This document shows, in pieces, positions 7,933-17,558 of a stretch of 42,319 bases of DNA. The notes beneath the pieces are model-generated. The model was not told where the DNA came from. It was given only the letters and a program-made list of their open reading frames with translations, and searched no databases. Made by a program: the position numbers and the translations under genes. Each line of letters begins with the position of its first letter. Within the stretch, counting starts at the first letter, position 1. The DNA is from an uncultured Clostridia bacterium (lineage in GTDB: Bacteria > Bacillota > Clostridia > Peptostreptococcales > Acidaminobacteraceae), in assembly GCA_927417275.1 (NCBI GenBank), contig CAKMJV010000025.1, positions 1-42,319 of the forward strand, written 5' to 3'.

Positions 7933-8949
7933 ATGGATTTTATGACTTTTTTTAAGCAAGTAAAAAGCGGTTCGTTGAACAATCTGACGTTTATAACGGG
8001 TGACGAACCCTACTTAATAGATAATCTAACGAAATATTTATCGGATACGTACTTAATGGGTGCGTATCGTGATTTTAATTTTACGGTTTATGACAATGTA
8101 GTAGATGTAGACGCACTCATAAACGTAGCCATGACACTGCCATTTTTCGATTCACATCGCATGATTTTGTTAAATGGGTCAGGACTTCTAAAAACAGTTA
8201 AGGACGAGGCCGAAGAAAAGTTGATTAACTTCCTTCAGGACATCCCAGAGCATCTTTACTTGGTTATCGCTGAGTCAGAATTAGACAAGCGTAAAAAAGT
8301 ATATAAGCAACTGGTCAAATTAACAGATCCCGTACAAGTGGCGCGATATGATCGAGGTGAACTCACAAAGTGGGTTGCAAAGCGATTTAAACACTATGAG
8401 AAGCATGTGGATTTACATGCAGTGAATTATTTCATCGAAATGATCAATTATTTATCACCAGAAAGCAATATTAATTTATACGATGTAGATAATGGCATAC
8501 GCTCAATGGCGGGTGTAAATGAACCGATTACAGAAAACGTAATCAATCGATATATAGAAGTACCCATAGAACACAACATATTTAAGATGATGGATGCCAT
8601 TAGTTCGAAGCAGATGTCTCAAGCACTGTTAATCTTAAATCATTTTGTAGATGGTGGGGAACCCGAAATTAAAATATTCTATTTAATCAATCAGCAATTT
8701 AGAAACATCTATAAAATCAAACTGCTCTTAGAAGCTGGGCACACCAGCGCAACCATCGCCTCTAAATTAGAAATACATCCGTTTGTTGCGAAAAAAGCGG
8801 GGAATTTTGCGATGCAATTTAGCAAATCTCAATTGGTGAAAATCATTGAACGACTAGAAGAAGTAGACTTGCTCATGAAATCTAGTGGATTGCCACCACT
8901 AGTACTGATCGAGAAGGTGTTGTTTCAGATTTATGAAATAGCCAAATAA
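7933..8949 (+). CDS. holA: DNA polymerase III delta subunit
   Basis: Clamp-loader subunit that opens the beta sliding clamp so it can be placed on DNA. At 338 residues it has the usual size (YqeN in Bacillus subtilis). The N-terminal AAA+-like domain begins with FITGDEPYLIDNLTKYL (residues about 17-33), the family's degenerate nucleotide-binding region. A central segment DKRKKVYKQL (about 117-126) and the C-terminal all-helical domain, containing FYLINQQFRNIYKIKLLL and SGLPPLVLIEKVLFQI, are also typical. AGAGGTG precedes the ATG. It lies 22 bases after comEC and ends facing convergent rpsT with a double-hairpin terminator between them. Confidence 0.93.
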   Translation: MDFMTFFKQVKSGSLNNLTFITGDEPYLIDNLTKYLSDTYLMGAYRDFNFTVYDNVVDVDALINVAMTLPFFDSHRMILLNGSGLLKTVKDEAEEKLINFLQDIPEHLYLVIAESELDKRKKVYKQLVKLTDPVQVARYDRGELTKWVAKRFKHYEKHVDLHAVNYFIEMINYLSPESNINLYDVDNGIRSMAGVNEPITENVINRYIEVPIEHNIFKMMDAISSKQMSQALLILNHFVDGGEPEIKIFYLINQQFRNIYKIKLLLEAGHTSATIASKLEIHPFVAKKAGNFAMQFSKSQLVKIIERLEEVDLLMKSSGLPPLVLIEKVLFQIYEIAK

Positions 8950-8951
8950 AA

Positions 8952-9016
8952 AAGTATGCTTTTTCAAGCATACTTCAAAAAAAGACGAAAGCGTACTTAA
9001 CTTGTACGCTTTTTAA
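8952..9016. terminator. bidirectional terminator pair between holA and rpsT
   Basis: Two hairpins are present. The first (AAGTATGCTT 8952-8961 with 8966-8975) is followed by T-rich sequence on the minus strand. The second (AAAGCGTAC 8988-8996 with GTACGCTTT 9004-9012, loop of 7) is followed by a T run on the plus strand (9010-9014). Together they can stop holA transcripts rightward and rpsT transcripts leftward. Confidence 0.75.
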
Positions 9017-9035
9017 TATTTGATCAAATATTAAA
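9012..9035. repeat. 24-bp perfect AT-rich palindrome
   Basis: The stretch reads identically on both strands, centred on TGATCA, with half-site TTTAATATTTGA and no spacer. It overlaps the end of the second holA/rpsT terminator stem and lies 50 bases beyond the rpsT stop. With no loop it would be a poor RNA hairpin, so a protein-binding dyad is as likely. Confidence 0.6.
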
Positions 9036-9085
9036 TTGACACGGTCATCTATCGGGGAATTACAAAATTAGAAAGCAATAAACGT

Positions 9086-9352
9086 CTATTCAGCCGCAGC
9101 GTTTAATTTTTTTCTTAATCTTGAAATTTTTCTTGCAGCAGCATTTTTGTGGAATAAGCCACTTGAAGCATTTTGAGCCATTTTCTTCTCAAAGTAAGCA
9201 AATTTTGTTTTTGCTGCATCAATGTCTCCAGAAACTAATGCCTCTAAAAATCTTTTTTCCGCAGTTTTCATAGCAGATTTTTTAGATTTGTTAAGTGCAG
9301 TTTTCTTAGCGATTACACTGATTCTTTTTTTGGCAGATTTAATATTAGCCAT
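9086..9352 (-). CDS. rpsT: 30S ribosomal protein S20
   Basis: Primary 16S rRNA-binding protein of the small subunit body. The 88-residue product begins MANIKSAKKR and is Lys/Ala-rich with long helices, exactly as expected for S20, including SGLFHKNAAARKISRLRKKLNA near the end. An ATG three codons upstream lies too close to the ribosome binding site; GGGGAGG is 8 bases from ATG 9352, which also gives the canonical N-terminus. It is convergent with holA and divergent from lepA. In sporulating Firmicutes gpr and spoIIP commonly separate rpsT from lepA; here they do not. Confidence 0.97.
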   Translation of the reverse strand: MANIKSAKKRISVIAKKTALNKSKKSAMKTAEKRFLEALVSGDIDAAKTKFAYFEKKMAQNASSGLFHKNAAARKISRLRKKLNAAAE

Positions 9353-9387
9353 TCTTTTCACCTCCCCGAAAGTTTTTCAACAGACTT

Positions 9388-9416
9388 ATTCTATCATGTA
9401 GCGCTTTTAATGGCAA
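9388..9416 (-). promoter_or_regulatory. rpsT promoter
   Basis: On the minus strand TTGCCA (9416-9411) is 17 bases from TAGAAT (9393-9388). This gives a leader of roughly 30 bases before the S20 ribosome binding site. Confidence 0.65.
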
Positions 9417-9468
9417 GTGATTTTATTATTTTATGGGTAAATAATCATTCTGTAATATCTATATTTGT

Positions 9469-9497
9469 TTGAGTCAAGATACAACGTGTGTTATAAT
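9469..9497 (+). promoter_or_regulatory. lepA promoter
   Basis: TTGAGT (9469-9474) and a perfect TATAAT (9492-9497) are separated by 17 bases. The predicted start lies about 70 bases before lepA. The leader contains a short ATGATATCAT palindrome of no clear function. Confidence 0.7.
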
Positions 9498-9571
9498 TGA
9501 TAAGTTAATGATATCATCAAATCAGACAAAATACAAAAGGGTACCTTTACAGATTTAAGGAGGCACGGTCA

Positions 9572-11383
9572 ATGTCAAGCGACAGACAAAAATATATAAG
9601 GAATTTTTCGATAATAGCACATATAGATCATGGCAAATCTACTTTGGCAGATCGATTAATAGAGAAAACAGGTTTACTCACACAGCGTGAAATGAAAGAT
9701 CAAATTTTGGATAGCATGGATCTAGAAAGAGAACGTGGCATTACGATAAAACTTCAAACGACACGATTGGTATATAAAGCTAACGATGGACATGAATACT
9801 TACTTAATTTAATCGACACACCTGGTCATGTTGACTTTACGTATGAAGTGTCACGATCACTTGCAGCCTGTGAGGGTGCGGTTCTCGTGGTAGATGCGAC
9901 TCAAGGTGTGGAGGCACAAACGTTAGCAAATGTTCATTTGGCGGATGATCAAGGCTTAACGATCGTACCGGTTCTAAATAAAATCGATTTACCAAGTTCG
10001 CGACCAGATGAAATTATCAAAGAGATAGAAGACGTTATCGGCATCATCGCAGAAGATGCACCACAAATATCTGCAAAAGATGGTATTAATATAGAAGGCG
10101 TTCTTGAAAAAATCGTTGCAGACGTACCACCACCAACTGGTGACGAAGACGCACCATTAAAAGCGCTTATTTTTGACTCCTATTACGACAGTTATAAAGG
10201 CGCAGTAGCATTTATTCGTGTAATGGAAGGCAGCATTAAAAAAGGCGATAAAATTTTGATGATGGCGCAAAACAAAAAGTTTGAAGTCGTCGAAGTGGGC
10301 ATCAGCGTACCAACACCACTTGCTGTACCAGTTTTAATGGCGGGGGATGTTGGCTATGTTACTGCGAGTATTAAGAATGTAAAAGATTGTCGCGTGGGTG
10401 ATACCATCACGAGTTCTGTACTACCAACTGAGCACGCATTACCAGGTTACAAAAAAGCGACCCCTATGGTTTACTGTGGTATTTATCCAGCTGAAGGGGA
10501 AAGTTATGAAGAAATCAGGGATGCACTTGAAAAACTTCAGCTAAACGATGCTGCTTTATCATTTGAACCAGAAACATCTGTGGCTTTAGGCTTCGGCTTT
10601 AGATGTGGTTTCTTAGGCTTATTACATCTCGAAATTATTCAACAACGTATTGATCGTGAATTTGATCTCGATATTATAGCGACAGCACCAAGTGTTATTT
10701 ATCGTGTGACGACCAACAGCGATGAAGTGTTAATGATACAGAATCCATCTAATTTGCCACAACCAACAGAAATTAAAATGATGGAAGAGCCTATCGTTAA
10801 AGCAAATATCATCGTACCGAATGAATATGTAGGCAATATCATGGAACTTTGTCAAAATAGACGAGGCGATATGATTCACATGGATTATTTAGATCCCAAG
10901 CGTGTGGTACTACACTATGAGTTGCCATTAAACGAAGTAATCTATGATTTCTTTGATGCATTAAAATCAAAAACAAGAGGTTACGGATCGCTGGATTATG
11001 AATTTTTAGAATACAGGGTTTCAGAACTGGTAAAACTAGATGTATTGCTAAACAAAGAAATGATCGATGCTTTTTCCATGATCGTCCATAAGACAAAAGC
11101 GGATTCAAGAGGTAGACTGATCTGTGAACGATTAAGAGAAGTTATTCCACGACAAATGTTTACCATACCGATTCAGGCATCTATTGGCTCAAAAGTCATC
11201 GCAAGAGAAACCATCAGTGCTTTACGTAAAGATGTACTTGCAAAATGCTACGGTGGTGACATCAGTCGTAAGAAAAAATTACTGGAAAAGCAAAAAGAGG
11301 GTAAAAAGAAAATGCGACAAATGGGCAGCGTTGAAGTCCCACAACAAGCATTTTTGTCCGTACTCAAATTTGAAGAAAACTAA
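9572..11383 (+). CDS. lepA: elongation factor 4 (LepA), ribosome-associated GTPase
   Basis: Translational GTPase that acts on stalled or initiating ribosomes and can back-translocate tRNAs. The 603-residue length is standard. The G1 loop AHIDHGKST (17-25), G2-region RGITI, G3 DTPGH (about 82-86) and G4 NKIDLP (about 136-141) are intact. The EF-G-like domains follow, and the LepA-specific C-terminal domain includes [12 protein letters not shown] and ending [22 protein letters not shown], a hallmark. ATG is 8 bases after AAGGAGG. A terminator-like hairpin follows, then hemW. Confidence 0.97.
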   Translation: MSSDRQKYIRNFSIIAHIDHGKSTLADRLIEKTGLLTQREMKDQILDSMDLERERGITIKLQTTRLVYKANDGHEYLLNLIDTPGHVDFTYEVSRSLAACEGAVLVVDATQGVEAQTLANVHLADDQGLTIVPVLNKIDLPSSRPDEIIKEIEDVIGIIAEDAPQISAKDGINIEGVLEKIVADVPPPTGDEDAPLKALIFDSYYDSYKGAVAFIRVMEGSIKKGDKILMMAQNKKFEVVEVGISVPTPLAVPVLMAGDVGYVTASIKNVKDCRVGDTITSSVLPTEHALPGYKKATPMVYCGIYPAEGESYEEIRDALEKLQLNDAALSFEPETSVALGFGFRCGFLGLLHLEIIQQRIDREFDLDIIATAPSVIYRVTTNSDEVLMIQNPSNLPQPTEIKMMEEPIVKANIIVPNEYVGNIMELCQNRRGDMIHMDYLDPKRVVLHYELPLNEVIYDFFDALKSKTRGYGSLDYEFLEYRVSELVKLDVLLNKEMIDAFSMIVHKTKADSRGRLICERLREVIPRQMFTIPIQASIGSKVIARETISALRKDVLAKCYGGDISRKKKLLEKQKEGKKKMRQMGSVEVPQQAFLSVLKFEEN

Positions 11384-11393
11384 GCGTGATTTT

Positions 11394-11425
11394 GGGGCAA
11401 TCTATTTGGATTGCCCTTTTATTTT
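11394..11425 (+). terminator. hairpin terminator or attenuator between lepA and hemW
   Basis: GGGCAATC (11395-11402) pairs with GATTGCCC (11409-11416) around a 6-base loop, then TTTTATTTT. It ends just before the AGGAGG of hemW, so read-through would be needed for co-transcription unless hemW has its own unseen promoter. Confidence 0.65.
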
Positions 11426-11435
11426 AGGAGGCCCC

Positions 11436-12581
11436 ATGAAACCTTTAAGCATCTATTTGCATATCCCATTCTGTGTCAGTAAATGTGCGTATTGTGACTT
11501 TGTATCGTATAAAGCAACATTCGCTCACAGTGTAGAGGATTATATGACCCATGTCATTCAGGAAATTGAACTTTATCATAAAACTTTAAAAGATAGTGAA
11601 ATAAAAACCATCTATTTTGGTGGCGGAACGCCAAGTTCGGTGGATGCTAAATGGATCGGACGCCTTGTTCAAGCGATTAAAACACATAGTGTTCTTGCGT
11701 CTGATTGTGAGATCACCATAGAGGTGAATCCAGGTACATTAACAAATGATAAAATAAATCAGTACCTTGCTGCAGGTGTTAATCGCGTGAGTATGGGACT
11801 TCAAACGACAAATGACACACTCCTTAAAACCATCGGTCGAATTCACACCACAAACGATTTCATCGTCACCTATCAAGCACTCAGAGATGCTGGTTTTAAC
11901 AACATAAACTTAGACTTGATGTTTGGACTCCCAGGACAAACGATAGAAGATATATACCATGCCATCGATTTGATTCAAACGCTAAATCCAGAACATGTCT
12001 CCGCATATGGCTTGAAACTAGAAGAGGGGACTCCGATGTATGAAGCGTATAATAAGGGGTTAATTCAGCTGGTTGATGAAGCGTTGGAACGCGAGATGTA
12101 TCATACCATCGATACTGAACTCGCGAAACGAAAGATTTACGCATATGAACTCTCAAATTTCGCAAAACCTGGTTTTGAATCCAAACACAATTTGGTTTAC
12201 TGGCGAAACAAACCCTATCTGGGATTGGGTGTCTCTGCGCATTCTAAGTTAAATGGCATACGTTTTGGAAATGCCATGACACTTAAAACCTATCAAGAAA
12301 AAATAGATCAAGGTGAAAAACCGATTGTCTCAGAGGAGATCATCGATACAGAAGATGATTGTTTTGAAACGATTATTTTAGGTCTTAGGCTAAATGAAGG
12401 GATAAACATTTTGGATTTAAATAATCTGTATGCGATTAACTTTAAAGAAAAATACCGTGATGTTTTAAGCACATTAATAATGGAAGAGCTCATATTATTA
12501 GAGGATGAAACCGTTAAACTAACTGCATTGGGCAGGGATTTAGCGAATCGTGTTTTTCTCGCTTTTTATCCAGACAAATGA
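11436..12581 (+). CDS. hemW: heme chaperone HemW (radical SAM)
   Basis: Radical-SAM protein that inserts heme into respiratory proteins; formerly mis-annotated as an oxygen-independent coproporphyrinogen oxidase. The N-terminus MKPLSIYLHIPFC leads into the iron-sulfur motif Cys13-X3-Cys17-X2-Cys20. There is no fourth upstream Cys of the HemN type, which supports HemW. Further landmarks are YFGGGTPS, EVNPGTL, NRVSMGLQT, LDLMFGLPGQT and the C-terminal HemN_C-like winged domain. The long open frame extends upstream into lepA, but ATG 11436 is directly after AGGAGG and gives the family N-terminus (381 residues). The position between lepA and hrcA is conserved. Confidence 0.93.
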   Translation: MKPLSIYLHIPFCVSKCAYCDFVSYKATFAHSVEDYMTHVIQEIELYHKTLKDSEIKTIYFGGGTPSSVDAKWIGRLVQAIKTHSVLASDCEITIEVNPGTLTNDKINQYLAAGVNRVSMGLQTTNDTLLKTIGRIHTTNDFIVTYQALRDAGFNNINLDLMFGLPGQTIEDIYHAIDLIQTLNPEHVSAYGLKLEEGTPMYEAYNKGLIQLVDEALEREMYHTIDTELAKRKIYAYELSNFAKPGFESKHNLVYWRNKPYLGLGVSAHSKLNGIRFGNAMTLKTYQEKIDQGEKPIVSEEIIDTEDDCFETIILGLRLNEGINILDLNNLYAINFKEKYRDVLSTLIMEELILLEDETVKLTALGRDLANRVFLAFYPDK

Positions 12582-12619
12582 ATAGACTGTAAACAGAATT
12601 TTAAATCATAATTTCTGAC

Positions 12620-12648
12620 TTGACATTATCTGCTGAAAACGGTATATT
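12620..12648 (+). promoter_or_regulatory. SigA-type promoter of the hrcA heat-shock operon
   Basis: A perfect TTGACA (12620-12625) is 17 bases from TATATT (12643-12648). The predicted transcription start falls at the left edge of the CIRCE operator, the arrangement expected for HrcA repression. Confidence 0.85.
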
Positions 12649-12658
12649 ATTTATAGAT

Positions 12659-12685
12659 TTAGCACTCATTGATAGCGAGTGCTAA
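12659..12685 (+). promoter_or_regulatory. CIRCE operator (HrcA binding site)
   Basis: A perfect consensus TTAGCACTC-N9-GAGTGCTAA lies between the promoter and hrcA. HrcA, helped by GroEL in known systems, binds it to repress the operon without heat stress. This makes hrcA autoregulated and puts grpE, dnaK and dnaJ under the same control. Confidence 0.97.
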
Positions 12686-12701
12686 CAAGGTGGGTGAATT
12701 T

Positions 12702-13727
12702 ATGATATCAGAGCGACAACTAAAAATTCTAGAAGCGATTATTAGTGATTTTATTGATACTGCTCAGCCGGTTGGATCGAGAACCATTTCTAAAAAATAT
12801 CCATTAGGTATCAGTTCCGCAACCATAAGAAATGAAATGGCTGATTTAGAAGAACTCGGTTATTTATTTCAACCCCATACTTCAGCAGGTCGCATTCCAT
12901 CGGATTTAGGTTATCGACTGTATGTTGACTCATTGGTAAGAGAGCATACGATTGGTTCTAGAGATAAAGAACTCATCCAGTCATTGTTGCTTAATAAAAT
13001 AATAGAAGCCAGTGATCTCGCAAAACAAGCGGTAAAATTGCTTGCTGATTTTACAAAGTTGGTCGCAGTGGTATCCATTCCTAAGTTTAATAAGTGTAGG
13101 CTTGCGAATCTAAAGATGGTTAAGGTTTCTGACACCAAAGTATTATTAATTTTAGTTACGGATACAGGGATCGTCAAAAACATTCAACTGTCATTATCAA
13201 ATACCGAACAATTTGTGCTCGATAAAATTTCAGATACGATGCTCAGTCATTTAATGGGTGAAACCATCGAAAATATCGATGTGCGATCTATCCTGAAAAT
13301 TAAAGAAAAACTCAATATGTTGGGAAATGTCGTGGATTATTTAATCCCCATTTTAAAAGATGCACTTAAAAGCCTAAATGGCACCGAACTATATGTAGAT
13401 GGTGTATCCCATTTGCTATCTACCTATGAATTTTCTGACACTGAAAAAGCTAAAAGTATTTTCGAGTTTTTGAACGACGAGTCACAACTGGTCCAATTAA
13501 TTGAGAATATGCCACCCAATCAGTTGTCGATTAAAATTGGGTCGGAAATAGGATTTGAGGCATTGGATGATTGCAGTATGGTGACATCGTCTTATAAAGT
13601 GGATGGAAACAGTGGTGGAAGCATTATTATCATTGGACCAAAAAGAATGGATTATGGCACCGTGGTTTCCACAGTAAATTATATTAGTAATACCTTATCT
13701 GATGTTTTTTCAGGTATTTATCTATGA
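12702..13727 (+). CDS. hrcA: heat-inducible transcription repressor HrcA
   Basis: Repressor of class I heat-shock genes, binding CIRCE. The N-terminal winged-helix region includes AQPVGSRTIS (21-30), SSATIRNEMADLEELGYL (38-55) and HTSAGRIPSD (59-68), all strongly conserved in HrcA. The rest is the GAF-like and dimerisation regions, with IGSEIGFEALDDCSMVTSSYK and GSIIIIGPKRMDYGTVVS near the end. A TTG upstream in frame lies inside CIRCE, so ATG 12702 after AAGGTGGGTG is used (341 residues). First gene of the hrcA-grpE-dnaK-dnaJ operon. Confidence 0.96.
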   Translation: MISERQLKILEAIISDFIDTAQPVGSRTISKKYPLGISSATIRNEMADLEELGYLFQPHTSAGRIPSDLGYRLYVDSLVREHTIGSRDKELIQSLLLNKIIEASDLAKQAVKLLADFTKLVAVVSIPKFNKCRLANLKMVKVSDTKVLLILVTDTGIVKNIQLSLSNTEQFVLDKISDTMLSHLMGETIENIDVRSILKIKEKLNMLGNVVDYLIPILKDALKSLNGTELYVDGVSHLLSTYEFSDTEKAKSIFEFLNDESQLVQLIENMPPNQLSIKIGSEIGFEALDDCSMVTSSYKVDGNSGGSIIIIGPKRMDYGTVVSTVNYISNTLSDVFSGIYL

Positions 13728-13750
13728 ACCATTTGAGAGGGTGATTAAAT

Positions 13751-14326
13751 ATGGCTAAAGGAAAGAAAAAAACAGTAAAAGTTGAGGATGACATGAGTAA
13801 AAAGAAAGTAGAAGAAACGACGCCAGATATGGATACAACTGAAAAGGTTACAGAGGAACCTGTTGTAGACCCTATGGCTGAACTGCAAATCAATCTAGAT
13901 CTGTTAAATGATAAGTATTTAAGATTAAATGCTGAGTATCAAAACTACAGAAAACGCGTAGAAAAAGAAAAGTCCGATATTTTTAAATATGGGCACGAAA
14001 AAATCATCATAGAAATGTTGCCGATTATGGACAACTTTGAACGCGCACTTGCTGCCACCGTAACAGATGAAGCGGCGACTGTTGAAAACAAAGTGCTCGA
14101 TGGCATTAAGATGATAAAAAAGGGACTTGATGAGTTGTTTACAAAGCATCATGTAAGTAAAATTGAAGCGCTAGGCCAACCTTTTGATCCGATTAAGCAT
14201 CACGCTGTGATGACCGTTGAAGCAGAAGAGGGTGAAAGCGATCATGTTATAGAAGTATTTCAAGAAGGTTATTTATTAAACGATAAGGTTATAAGACCGA
14301 GTATGGTAAAAGTGACACATTCTTAA
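13751..14326 (+). CDS. grpE: nucleotide exchange factor GrpE
   Basis: Dimeric cochaperone that releases ADP from DnaK. The first 45 residues are charged and disordered (Lys/Glu/Thr-rich). A long coiled-coil helix then runs from about 45 with LNAEYQNYRKRVEKEK, followed by the beta-wing with GQPFDPIKHHAVMTVE and GYLLNDKVIRPSMVKV, which contact the DnaK nucleotide-binding domain. Length of 191 residues is typical. It begins 23 bases after hrcA with GAGGGTG ahead of the ATG. Confidence 0.96.
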   Translation: MAKGKKKTVKVEDDMSKKKVEETTPDMDTTEKVTEEPVVDPMAELQINLDLLNDKYLRLNAEYQNYRKRVEKEKSDIFKYGHEKIIIEMLPIMDNFERALAATVTDEAATVENKVLDGIKMIKKGLDELFTKHHVSKIEALGQPFDPIKHHAVMTVEAEEGESDHVIEVFQEGYLLNDKVIRPSMVKVTHS

Positions 14327-14361
14327 TCACGATTTATTAAAAATTTGAGGAGGCAAAATAT

Positions 14362-16176
14362 ATGGCTAAAATTATTGGTATTGACTTAGGTACAACAAAT
14401 TCATGTGTATCTGTATTAGAAGGCGGCGAGGCTGTAGTAATTCCAAATGCAGAAGGTAACAGAACGACACCTTCCATCGTAGCATTTACAAAATCAGGTG
14501 AGAGACTTGTTGGCGAAACTGCTAAAAGACAAGCCATCACAAACCCAGATCGCACCATCAGTTCTATTAAAAGAGAAATGGGAACCGATCACAAAGTGAA
14601 AATTGACGATAAAGTGTATTCGCCACAAGAAATTTCTGCGATGATTTTACAAAAGTTAAAAGCGGATGCAGAGAGTTATTTAGGTGAAACGGTAACTGAA
14701 GCGGTTATTACAGTACCTGCATACTTTACAGATGCTCAAAGACAAGCGACTAAAGACGCTGGTAAAATCGCAGGCCTTGAAGTTAAGCGTATCATCAACG
14801 AGCCTACAGCAGCATCACTTTCTTACGGCTTAGATAAAACAGACAAACAACATAAAATCATGGTATTTGACCTTGGTGGTGGTACATTCGACGTTTCTAT
14901 CTTAGAAATTGGCGATGGCGTTTTCGAAGTACTTGCTACAAATGGTAACAACCACTTAGGTGGCGACGACTTTGATAAAATCGTTATGGACCATTTAGCA
15001 GACACCTTTAAAAGCGAGCACGGTGTAGACTTAAGACAAGATAAAATGTCTCTACAACGTTTAAAAGAAGCAGCTGAAAAAGCAAAGAAAGAGTTGTCAA
15101 CAACACAATCTACAAACATCAATTTACCATTTATTACTGCAACTGCAGAAGGTCCATTACATTTAAACATCGATTTAACACGTGCTAAATTTGAACAATT
15201 GACTAAAAATCTCGTTGATATGACCATGGAACCGACAAAAAAAGCGCTTAAAGATGCTGGCTTAAATCCAAGTGACATCGAACAAGTTATTTTAGTTGGT
15301 GGTTCTACGAGAACGCCTGCGGTTCAAGAAGCGGTTAAGAAATTTGTTGGAAAAGATCCACATAAAGGCGTAAATCCTGATGAGTGTGTTGCACTTGGCG
15401 CAGCGATCCAAGGTGGTGTATTATCTGGTGATGTAAAAGACGTCCTATTACTAGACGTTACACCGTTATCACTTGGCATCGAAACATTAGGTGGCGTGTT
15501 TACGAAGTTAATTGAGAGAAACACCACGATTCCAACTAAGAAGAGCCAAGTTTTCTCTACGGCAGCTGATAACCAAACAGCAGTTGACATCCACGTATTA
15601 CAAGGCGAGCGTCAAATGTCTAGTGATAACGTAACCATGGGTAGATTCCAATTGGATGGTATTCCACCAGCGAGAAGAGGCATTCCACAGGTTGAGGTAA
15701 CATTTGATATCGATGCAAATGGTATCGTCAATGTTAGTGCTAAAGACTTAGGCACTGGTAAAACGCAACATATTACCATTACAGCGACTACGAACTTATC
15801 AGAAGAAGAAGTTGAAAAGAAAATTAAAGAAGCGGAATTACACGCTGAAGAAGATAAAAAACGTAAAGAATTAATAGAAGAACGCAATAAAGCGGATAAT
15901 ATGATCTATGAAGTAGAAAAATCAATGGGTGATTTAGGCGAAGAGATTTCTGAAAGTGAAAAAACAGATATCAATGCAAAAATTGCAGACCTAAGAACTT
16001 CTATGGGCGCAGATGATATTGAAGTCATCAAAAAGAATTTTGAAGCATTAACAAATGCCTTCCAACCTATTGCACAGAAGTTATATGCAAAAGAACAAGC
16101 TTCAGCGGGTCAAGCATCTGAAGGACCAGAGCCACAAGATAATGTTGACGAAACGGATTACGAAGTGGTAGACTAA
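14362..16176 (+). CDS. dnaK: Hsp70 chaperone DnaK
   Basis: ATP-driven chaperone that binds exposed hydrophobic segments. It has the nucleotide-binding domain signatures [12 protein letters not shown] (5-16), [14 protein letters not shown] and [12 protein letters not shown], the linker followed by [16 protein letters not shown], and the substrate-binding domain with lid. The 604-residue length and the ending DETDYEVVD are typical of Gram-positive DnaK. GAGGAGG precedes the ATG. Codon choice is strongly biased, as expected of a highly expressed gene, and this creates long antisense open frames that are not genes. A hairpin follows before dnaJ. Confidence 0.98.
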   Translation: MAKIIGIDLGTTNSCVSVLEGGEAVVIPNAEGNRTTPSIVAFTKSGERLVGETAKRQAITNPDRTISSIKREMGTDHKVKIDDKVYSPQEISAMILQKLKADAESYLGETVTEAVITVPAYFTDAQRQATKDAGKIAGLEVKRIINEPTAASLSYGLDKTDKQHKIMVFDLGGGTFDVSILEIGDGVFEVLATNGNNHLGGDDFDKIVMDHLADTFKSEHGVDLRQDKMSLQRLKEAAEKAKKELSTTQSTNINLPFITATAEGPLHLNIDLTRAKFEQLTKNLVDMTMEPTKKALKDAGLNPSDIEQVILVGGSTRTPAVQEAVKKFVGKDPHKGVNPDECVALGAAIQGGVLSGDVKDVLLLDVTPLSLGIETLGGVFTKLIERNTTIPTKKSQVFSTAADNQTAVDIHVLQGERQMSSDNVTMGRFQLDGIPPARRGIPQVEVTFDIDANGIVNVSAKDLGTGKTQHITITATTNLSEEEVEKKIKEAELHAEEDKKRKELIEERNKADNMIYEVEKSMGDLGEEISESEKTDINAKIADLRTSMGADDIEVIKKNFEALTNAFQPIAQKLYAKEQASAGQASEGPEPQDNVDETDYEVVD

Positions 16177-16181
16177 TGCAC

Positions 16182-16208
16182 AGGGCATCATAAGATGCCC
16201 TTTAATTT
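16182..16208 (+). terminator. weak terminator or attenuator between dnaK and dnaJ
   Basis: AGGGCATC (16182-16189) and GATGCCCT (16194-16201) form an 8-bp stem with a 4-base loop, followed by TTAATTT. The U tract is interrupted, so partial read-through into dnaJ is likely. It would lower DnaJ relative to DnaK. Confidence 0.55.
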
Positions 16209-16235
16209 GAGGCTATATGAAAGGCGGTATGGAGA

Positions 16236-17432
16236 GTGAGTAAAAGCGATTATTATGAGTTGCTGGAAGTCCAGCGTAACGCGGACGAGTCAGAACTCAA
16301 AAAGGCGTATCGAAAACTTGCGATGAAATACCATCCTGACCGAAATCCAGACAACAAAGATGCTGAAGCTAAATTTAAAGAAATTAATGAAGCATATGAA
16401 GTGTTGAGCGATCCTGAAAAGAGGCGCCTTTATGATCAATTTGGTCATGCAGGTGTAAATCAAAATGCGGGCGCAGGCGGAGGATTTTCAGGTTTTGATG
16501 GTTTTGGTGGCGGCTTTGAAGATATTATCAGTGAAATGTTTGGTGGCGGTTTTGGCTTTAATGGCGCGTCGCGTGGCAGAAACTCAGCGCGTAAAGGCAA
16601 AGACATACGCGTGGATTTAACACTGGAGTTTGAAGAAGCAGCATTTGGAAAAAAACAAACCATTGAATATTTAAGAACAGAAGATTGCGATGTTTGTCAC
16701 GGTGCAGGCAATGAACCTGGAACCGCTACACATAAATGTTCTACTTGTAACGGTACGGGGGAAGTTAGATATTCTCAACGTTCTTTATTCGGTGAATCAG
16801 TCAGCATAAAGGCATGCCCTACATGTAAAGGCAAAGGCGAAACATATGAACAAGCATGTAGACAGTGTAAGGGACATGGCATTATTAAAAAACGCTATAC
16901 AAAAGATATTGACATACCTGCTGGCGTATTCCACGGTGCCAATATGCAACTGCGTGGCGAAGGCGATCTCGGTCAAAATGGCGGTCCAAGAGGTGACGTG
17001 ATCATCGTTCTTCGTGTGAAAGCACATAAACACTTCACACGAGATGGCAATGACATCTACTATGACTTATGGGTGCGTTATGCGCAAGCAGTCCTTGGGG
17101 CTGAAGTAATGGTACCCACATTAGATGGAAAAGCCAAGTTTACGATTCCAGAAGGCACACCAAGCGGTAAACAATTTAAACTTAAAGGCAAAGGTGTACC
17201 GGTGCTCAATGGATACGGTAGAGGCGATCAATATGTTAAAATAAACATAGAGATTCCAACGCATCTTAATAAAAAGCAAAAAGAAGCACTCATGAGTTTT
17301 GATGAAGAAATGACAGGCAAAAAAACTTCAACAAGTGAGTCAGAGAGTGATCAAAAGACACAACCCAAGGGAAAAAAAGCCGACAAAAAGTTTTTTGATA
17401 AAATGAAAGACGCTTTAAATGGCGATTCATAA
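16236..17432 (+). CDS. dnaJ: Hsp40 cochaperone DnaJ
   Basis: Stimulates DnaK ATPase and delivers substrates. The J domain carries HPD at 33-35, followed by a Gly/Phe-rich segment (about 76-115). Four zinc-finger repeats come next, [24 protein letters not shown] and CRQCKGHG (about 150-215), then the C-terminal substrate-binding domains. Unlike short DnaJ proteins it ends in a Ser/Lys-rich tail ([10 protein letters not shown] onward) before [11 protein letters not shown]. The start codon is GTG, 8 bases after AAGGCGG; the ATG at 16229 is in another frame. Last gene of the CIRCE operon, 398 residues. Confidence 0.96.
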   Translation: MSKSDYYELLEVQRNADESELKKAYRKLAMKYHPDRNPDNKDAEAKFKEINEAYEVLSDPEKRRLYDQFGHAGVNQNAGAGGGFSGFDGFGGGFEDIISEMFGGGFGFNGASRGRNSARKGKDIRVDLTLEFEEAAFGKKQTIEYLRTEDCDVCHGAGNEPGTATHKCSTCNGTGEVRYSQRSLFGESVSIKACPTCKGKGETYEQACRQCKGHGIIKKRYTKDIDIPAGVFHGANMQLRGEGDLGQNGGPRGDVIIVLRVKAHKHFTRDGNDIYYDLWVRYAQAVLGAEVMVPTLDGKAKFTIPEGTPSGKQFKLKGKGVPVLNGYGRGDQYVKINIEIPTHLNKKQKEALMSFDEEMTGKKTSTSESESDQKTQPKGKKADKKFFDKMKDALNGDS

Positions 17433-17441
17433 ATGATAGTG

Positions 17442-17497
17442 AGAGTTGTGCTGCATATTTTTCAGTCAGATGAAAATTATCAGCATAACTCTTTTTA
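17442..17497 (+). terminator. terminator of the heat-shock operon
   Basis: AGAGTTGTGCTG (17442-17453) pairs with CAGCATAACTCT (17481-17492) with one G-U pair. The intervening bases can form an inner stem (ATTTTTCA / TGAAAAT), and TTTTT follows. It separates dnaJ from prmA. Confidence 0.7.
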
Positions 17498-17558
17498 TAT
17501 TTGAAGCGATATGATATATTATTTGAGTGAATTATAACGTAGAAAAAGCGAGGTTGAT

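Noticed and set aside
11184..11435. Upstream extension of hemW into lepA
   Set aside because: The extra 84 codons overlap lepA in another frame and the hairpin before hemW; ATG 11436 has the ribosome binding site and the family N-terminus.
14823..15278. 151-residue open frame antisense to dnaK
   Set aside because: It lies fully inside a certain gene, is Ser-rich in the way expected of the mirrored codon bias, and has no ribosome binding site. Similar antisense frames across dnaK (15324-15590, 15612-15887) were dropped for the same reason.
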